Assembly: GCF_002591975.1 (NCBI RefSeq)
Contig: NZ_NVQE01000008.1
Location: 62,001-126,000 of the forward strand
DNA length: 64,000 bases
Origin: Mycobacterium neglectum
Lineage (GTDB): Bacteria > Actinomycetota > Actinomycetes > Mycobacteriales > Mycobacteriaceae
Direction: 5' to 3'
Under the pieces are notes generated by a model. That model was not told where the DNA came from. It ran no database searches and saw only the letters and a program-made list of their open reading frames with translations. Below are positions 60,382 to 64,000 of the stretch, one piece after another (positions within the stretch are counted from its first letter, which is position 1; each line of letters opens with the position of its first letter). A program made the translations under genes and the position numbers.

Positions 60382-61644
60382 ATGAGCGACGCGCAGCAGG
60401 AATCGATCACGATCCAGCACCGGGTTCGTCCGATGTCCGGTCGTGATCCCGACGAGCAGCATCGGGCGGCCACACCGCTAGAGCTTCTGTTCGACCTTAC
60501 GTTCGTCATCGCCTTCGGTATTGCGGCCAATGAGTTCGCACACATGCTCGCCGAAAACCATGTCGGCGCCGGCCTGCTCGGCTTCACCCTCGCCACGTTC
60601 TCGGTGTGCTGGGCCTGGATCAACTTCAGCTGGTTCGCGTCGGCCTATGACACCGACGACTGGGTCTATCGGTTGATGACGATGCTGCAGATGGTCGGCG
60701 TCATCATCATGGCGCTCGGATTCCCGCCGATGTTCGCATCGATCGAGCATGGCGAGTACGTCGACAGCCGGGTCATGGTTGCCGGCTACGTCATCATGCG
60801 AATTGCGTTGGTAGCGCAGTGGTTACGGGCGGCCAAACAGGACCCGGGACGCCGCGCCGCCTGCCTCACGTATGCGTTGTGGGTGAGCGTCGCGCAGGTC
60901 GGCTGGATTGCCGGCGCCCTGGTGCACAAGTCGATCCCGGTGACATTCATTCTCGTCGCAGTGTTGATTGGCGTGGAAACTCTTGGGCCGATCATTGCCG
61001 AGTACCGCGCGGGAGGTACGCCTTGGCATCCGCACCACATTGCCGAACGCTATGGCCTGCTGGCGATCATCGCGCTGGGCGAGGGTGTCGTGGGTACCGT
61101 GGCGTCACTGTCGGCGGTGGTCAGCGCGCAGGGTTGGACGTTTGACGCCGCGTTCGTCGTGGTGGCCGGCATCGGCCTGACGTTCGGAATGTGGTGGTCG
61201 TATTTCGTGGTGCCGCAGGCGGAGTTGTTGCGCGCCCACCGCGAACGGTCGTTCTGGTTCGGCTACCTGCCGATCGTGATGTACGGCGCGATCGTGGCGA
61301 CGGGCGCCGGCCTGCATGTGGCCGCCTATTACATCGAGCATCACTCCAAGCTGAGCTCTGTGCAAACTGTGTTGGCCGTCGCTCTGCCGGTTGGCCTGTA
61401 CGTCATCTCCATTTACGCGCTCTATTTCGTGATTGTTCGGAAGGTCGCGCTGTTCCACGTGGTGCTACTTGTTCTCACGGCGGTGGTGCTGGCCGTTGCG
61501 ATGTGGTTGGCCGAGATGGGTTACTCGATGGCGAACTGCTTGCTCGTCGTCACGCTGGCGCCCCTGGTGACCGTGATCGGCTACGAAGCCGCAGGCCATC
61601 GGCATGCCGCCGCGGACATCCTCAAGGCGTTGGAAGGCCGCTAG
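60382..61644 (+). CDS. low temperature requirement A (LtrA) family membrane protein
   Basis: A 420-residue integral membrane protein of the LtrA family, about 10 to 12 hydrophobic segments. The family marker PLELLFDLTFVIAF (residues about 32-45) and the HIAERYGLLAIIALGEGVVG tract mid-protein are clear. The cellular role is unknown. ATG 60382 is preferred over the upstream in-frame ATG 60316 because homologues begin near the hydrophilic MSDAQQ stretch. The stop overlaps the convergent MFS stop within CTAG. Confidence 0.92.
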   Translation: MSDAQQESITIQHRVRPMSGRDPDEQHRAATPLELLFDLTFVIAFGIAANEFAHMLAENHVGAGLLGFTLATFSVCWAWINFSWFASAYDTDDWVYRLMTMLQMVGVIIMALGFPPMFASIEHGEYVDSRVMVAGYVIMRIALVAQWLRAAKQDPGRRAACLTYALWVSVAQVGWIAGALVHKSIPVTFILVAVLIGVETLGPIIAEYRAGGTPWHPHHIAERYGLLAIIALGEGVVGTVASLSAVVSAQGWTFDAAFVVVAGIGLTFGMWWSYFVVPQAELLRAHRERSFWFGYLPIVMYGAIVATGAGLHVAAYYIEHHSKLSSVQTVLAVALPVGLYVISIYALYFVIVRKVALFHVVLLVLTAVVLAVAMWLAEMGYSMANCLLVVTLAPLVTVIGYEAAGHRHAAADILKALEGR

Positions 61645-62924
61645 CGGGGCGCTGGACTGGGGTCGAAACCCTCCATCAGCATCCGTTCTTGGTCCGCGCG
61701 CATCACCGCGCGTGCCTTGCGGCGGGTGATGAGGATGCCGACAACGGCGAGCGCCCAGATGGCGTACTGAACGGTCCACGCCAGCCGGAAGGCTTCGAAC
61801 GAGATCTCACCCACCGCGTCAAGGATGACGCCCATGAACTGCATGACCAGCAGTGAGGCGATGAAACCGCCCATGTTGACCATGCCCGACGCCGTGCCGA
61901 GCGTCGCACGCGGATTGAAGGTGCGGGCGAAGTCGAAGCCGACCATCGATCCGGGACCACCGACCGAGATGACCACGACCAGAACCACCAGCAACCAGAG
62001 CGGCGCACGGTCGGGGAGGGCCAGCACCACCGACCAGATGGCGGCATTGCTGGCGATGATGCAGAGCACCAGCCGCGACCTGCGGTGCGGATGGCGTCCG
62101 GTGAAGATGCCGACCAGGATGCCGGCGGAGATGGCGGCGACCACCGAGATGGTCAACAGAGTTCCCGCGATGGTTGCCGAAAGACCCTGGGCGACCGTGA
62201 GATACGGGACACCCCACATCAGAGCGAACACCGTCACCGAGAACTGGGTGCCCATGTGTGTGAAGAAGCCCAAGCGTGTCCCCGGCCGCAACCACACCGT
62301 CTTGACGCTGGCCATGATTTCGCGGATCGAGGTGGCTTCGGACTCGACTACACGGCCGTCCGGTGTGTCCTGGACCAGAAGCAGTGTCAGGACGATCGAC
62401 AGCAGCCCCAGCGCGGCCACCGATACGTAGGCAGTGGTCCAGCCCATACCCGCGAGCAGGGCGAAGAACGGAATGGCGGACAGCACCTGACCAAGCTGGC
62501 CGCAGATTCCGGTCAACTGCGTCACCAGCGGCACCTTCCGAGGTGTGAACCAGTGCGGAACCAGGCGCAGCACCGAGATGAACGTGAATGCGTCGCCCAG
62601 CCCGACTACCGCCCGTGCGCCGATGGCTGCAGGCAGAGATTCGGTGAACGCCAACGCCAGCTGGCCCGAGGCCATCAGCGCGGCGCCAACGACGATCAGG
62701 GTTTTGGAGCCGAATCGGTCGAGCAGCAGGCCTGCCGGGACCTGTGCGCCCGCATACACGATCACTTGCAGGACCACGAACGCCGACAACACGGTGGGGC
62801 CGGCGCTGAAGCGGTCAGCCGCGTCGAGGCCGGAGACGCCGAGGGTGGTGCGGTCGAGGACGGCGACGATGTAGGCGAAGAGGCCGGTGGTCCATACGAT
62901 CCAGGGACGCACGCCGAACCTCAT
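61641..62924 (-). CDS. MFS transporter
   Basis: A 427-residue major facilitator with about 12 membrane segments. The loop motif DRFGSKTLIVVG between helices 2 and 3 is seen, and helix-5-like AVVGLGDAFTFISVLRLVP. It likely exports or imports a small organic molecule. ATG 62924 (MRFGVRPW) is chosen; the extra N-terminal residues upstream lack MFS similarity. It is convergent with LtrA and faces the MerR-type gene. Confidence 0.92.
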   Translation of the reverse strand: MRFGVRPWIVWTTGLFAYIVAVLDRTTLGVSGLDAADRFSAGPTVLSAFVVLQVIVYAGAQVPAGLLLDRFGSKTLIVVGAALMASGQLALAFTESLPAAIGARAVVGLGDAFTFISVLRLVPHWFTPRKVPLVTQLTGICGQLGQVLSAIPFFALLAGMGWTTAYVSVAALGLLSIVLTLLLVQDTPDGRVVESEATSIREIMASVKTVWLRPGTRLGFFTHMGTQFSVTVFALMWGVPYLTVAQGLSATIAGTLLTISVVAAISAGILVGIFTGRHPHRRSRLVLCIIASNAAIWSVVLALPDRAPLWLLVVLVVVISVGGPGSMVGFDFARTFNPRATLGTASGMVNMGGFIASLLVMQFMGVILDAVGEISFEAFRLAWTVQYAIWALAVVGILITRRKARAVMRADQERMLMEGFDPSPAPR

Positions 62925-63184
62925 AACTGCACAACTGCGGATTTGTCTTAATGTCTGCCACTTTTGATACTCCCGCAACGACGGGCCCAGAAGCCAATTC
63001 TTTAGCGGTGAGGTCACTCACCCGGTGGGTCGTTGGCGGAAGTCAAAGTTGGCTGTCTTTGCACAACCTCGTCGATCAGGAGATTACCAGGGCGTCAAAT
63101 ATGCAGATGGTGACGCCTAGATTGATTAGCTAGTGAAAATATTCAGGAACTACGGTTTCTTCGCTCGTAGCCTGCCACGTTCGC
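62925..63184. other. intergenic region between MFS and MerR genes
   Basis: This 330-base gap (to the MerR start) holds no gene apart from a leaderless upstream reading frame near its end. It is less GC-rich than the genes around it. I see no palindrome of the three operator types. The MFS promoter should lie near 62930-63000 on the minus strand, but no clear -10 stands out. Confidence 0.4.
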
Positions 63185-63190
63185 TACAGT
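63185..63190 (+). promoter_or_regulatory. -10 element TACAGT
   Basis: TACAGT matches TANNNT and ends exactly six bases before ATG 63197. The mRNA is therefore predicted to begin at that ATG, a leaderless short reading frame that precedes the MerR gene. Confidence 0.5.
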
Positions 63191-63196
63191 GGTCGC

Positions 63197-63262
63197 ATGA
63201 ACCTTCGTGGTCCACAGCTGCTCTGCGCCCGAAACGCGATCGGAGTGCGCCCCGTTGGCTGA
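63197..63262 (+). CDS. short leaderless upstream reading frame
   Basis: A 21-codon frame starting at ATG 63197 with no ribosome site; the stop TGA (63260-63262) overlaps the TTG start of the MerR gene at 63255 in another frame. One Cys and three Arg codons are present. It may couple translation to the MerR gene. Too short to test by similarity. Confidence 0.4.
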   Translation: MNLRGPQLLCARNAIGVRPVG

Positions 63263-64000
63263 GTACCGCCTCGATGAGCTCTCACGACTATCCGGCGTCA
63301 GTACTCGCAATATCCGCGCCTATCGTGAGCGTGGGCTGCTGGACCCGCCGCGCCGGGTCGGCCGTTCGGCGTATTACGACGACTACCAGCTTTCGCAGCT
63401 GCGCACCATCAACCAGCTGCTGCGTCGCGGGTTCAACTCAGCTCACATCGCCGAGTTCTTCGCGAGCATGCGTAAAGGTGCCGACCTGGCAGACATCCTG
63501 GGCATCCAGCGGGCCCTACTCGGGCCTCGGCCAGGCGACGACCCCGAAGACGAGTCCACGGCCGGCGCGAAGGGCCCGACAGGCAGAAAGCCGGCGGCGA
63601 GACCGCGTGCCCTCGACATCGACCCCCACGGGGACACAGCCAACGCGCTCATCGATTACGGCTTGGCGCAACGGCAGCGCGGCCGCGTTGTCGTCGTCGA
63701 TCCGACGATTGCCGAAATTCTCGGGCGAGCCGCGGATCAGCCGCAGTACATCCGCGGGCTGCTTCGCTTTTATGAGTCGAGTCGGGATGCCGCCGACGGC
63801 TTGGCCATCGGCTTCGTCCGCTCGCTCGAGGAGGTGATGGAGGCCAGACTCGGGAAAAGCGGTGTGCCGGAGAAGGATGACGTCGAAGCTTTGGGTCAGA
63901 TCACCCAGGACTATCGCGAGCTGTGGGGGCACGTTCTGTCTGATCGTTTGGAGGAGTCGATGGAGCGGCAGCTGTCCGCTGGCGCGGCGGCGGGATATTC
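63255..64000 (+). CDS. MerR family regulator, cut by window end
   Basis: The 5' 248 codons of a MerR-type regulator; no stop before the window end. The DNA-binding domain covers residues 1-70: YRLDELSRLSGVSTRNIRAY (helix-turn-helix), ERGLLDPPRRVGRSAYYDD (wing), QLLRRGFNSAHIAEFF. A disordered Gly/Pro-rich linker (about 90-115) and an alpha-helical effector domain follow. TTG 63255 is chosen as start, with GGAG nine bases upstream. It is divergent from the MFS gene and might control it. Confidence 0.88.
   Translation, partial: MAEYRLDELSRLSGVSTRNIRAYRERGLLDPPRRVGRSAYYDDYQLSQLRTINQLLRRGFNSAHIAEFFASMRKGADLADILGIQRALLGPRPGDDPEDESTAGAKGPTGRKPAARPRALDIDPHGDTANALIDYGLAQRQRGRVVVVDPTIAEILGRAADQPQYIRGLLRFYESSRDAADGLAIGFVRSLEEVMEARLGKSGVPEKDDVEALGQITQDYRELWGHVLSDRLEESMERQLSAGAAAGY

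Noticed and set aside
1..64000. tRNA or rRNA genes, CRISPR arrays, insertion sequences, integrases
   Set aside because: I saw no cloverleaf-like sequence, spaced direct repeats, transposase motifs or terminal inverted repeats. No phage-like genes were seen either.

Overview
The window looks like the chromosome of a mycobacterium (probably a rapid-growing, Mycolicibacterium-type species). It is high-GC, uses GTG and TTG starts freely, and carries a complete yrbEAB-mceABCDEF operon with mce-associated genes, four cytochromes P450, four small 3Fe-4S ferredoxins, an F420/LLM-type oxidoreductase, a mycofactocin-type SDR and several FadE/FadD-like enzymes. Species and substrate cannot be fixed from sequence alone.

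Layout. 0.1-2 kb: P450-ferredoxin-DUF1330 operon. 2-7 kb: MOSC protein, DUF417 membrane protein, a 438-residue regulator made of two fused TetR units, and a flavin disulfide-reductase-like protein; four copies of one palindrome (TGGG-N8-CCCA) mark the promoters here. 6.8-14.9 kb (minus strand): P450, ferredoxin, hydrolases, two 3-hydroxyisobutyrate-dehydrogenase-like enzymes, a fused DUF35/thiolase-like protein, and a ferredoxin coupled to a NuoF-like flavoprotein. 15.5-19.1 kb (minus): two amidohydrolases, a Rieske protein and a hydrolase. 19.4-28.8 kb (plus): nine genes, including three acyl-CoA dehydrogenases, enoyl-CoA hydratase, SDR, LLM enzyme and sulfotransferase. 28.8-32.6 kb (minus): secreted protein, P450, ferredoxin and two SDRs. 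32.8-45.3 kb (plus): aldehyde dehydrogenase, CoA-transferase and the mce operon. 45.3-52.3 kb: secreted proteins, P450, TetR, thiolase/OB pair, NTF2-like and VOC proteins, enoyl-CoA hydratase. 52.4-59 kb (plus): two acyl-CoA synthetases, amidohydrolase, two Mas proteins, IspD-like pseudo-enzyme. 59-64 kb: IspD homologue, PPOX protein, LtrA and MFS membrane proteins, and a MerR regulator cut by the window end.

How it fits together. The content reads as a lipid (steroid- or terpenoid-like) catabolic island with its own importer: the Mce system brings in a hydrophobic substrate; P450s with dedicated ferredoxins oxidise it; SDRs and the aldehyde dehydrogenase oxidise alcohols to acids; FadD-like ligases or the CoA-transferase make CoA esters; FadE pairs, enoyl-CoA hydratases and thiolase/aldolase-like proteins shorten them; amidohydrolases and alpha/beta hydrolases may open rings or esters. 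The classical cholesterol ring genes (kstD, kshA, hsaACD) are not in the window.

Main discovery. A 15-bp palindrome, consensus GAGAAY-N3-RTTCTC, occurs at nine positions, nearly all in promoters of these catabolic and mce transcription units, so most of 40 kb seems to form one regulon. The half-sites resemble KstR sites, but the spacing is one base longer. Two other local operator systems are visible: TGGG-N8-CCCA around the double TetR, and a 22-bp palindrome beside the single TetR at 47.8 kb.
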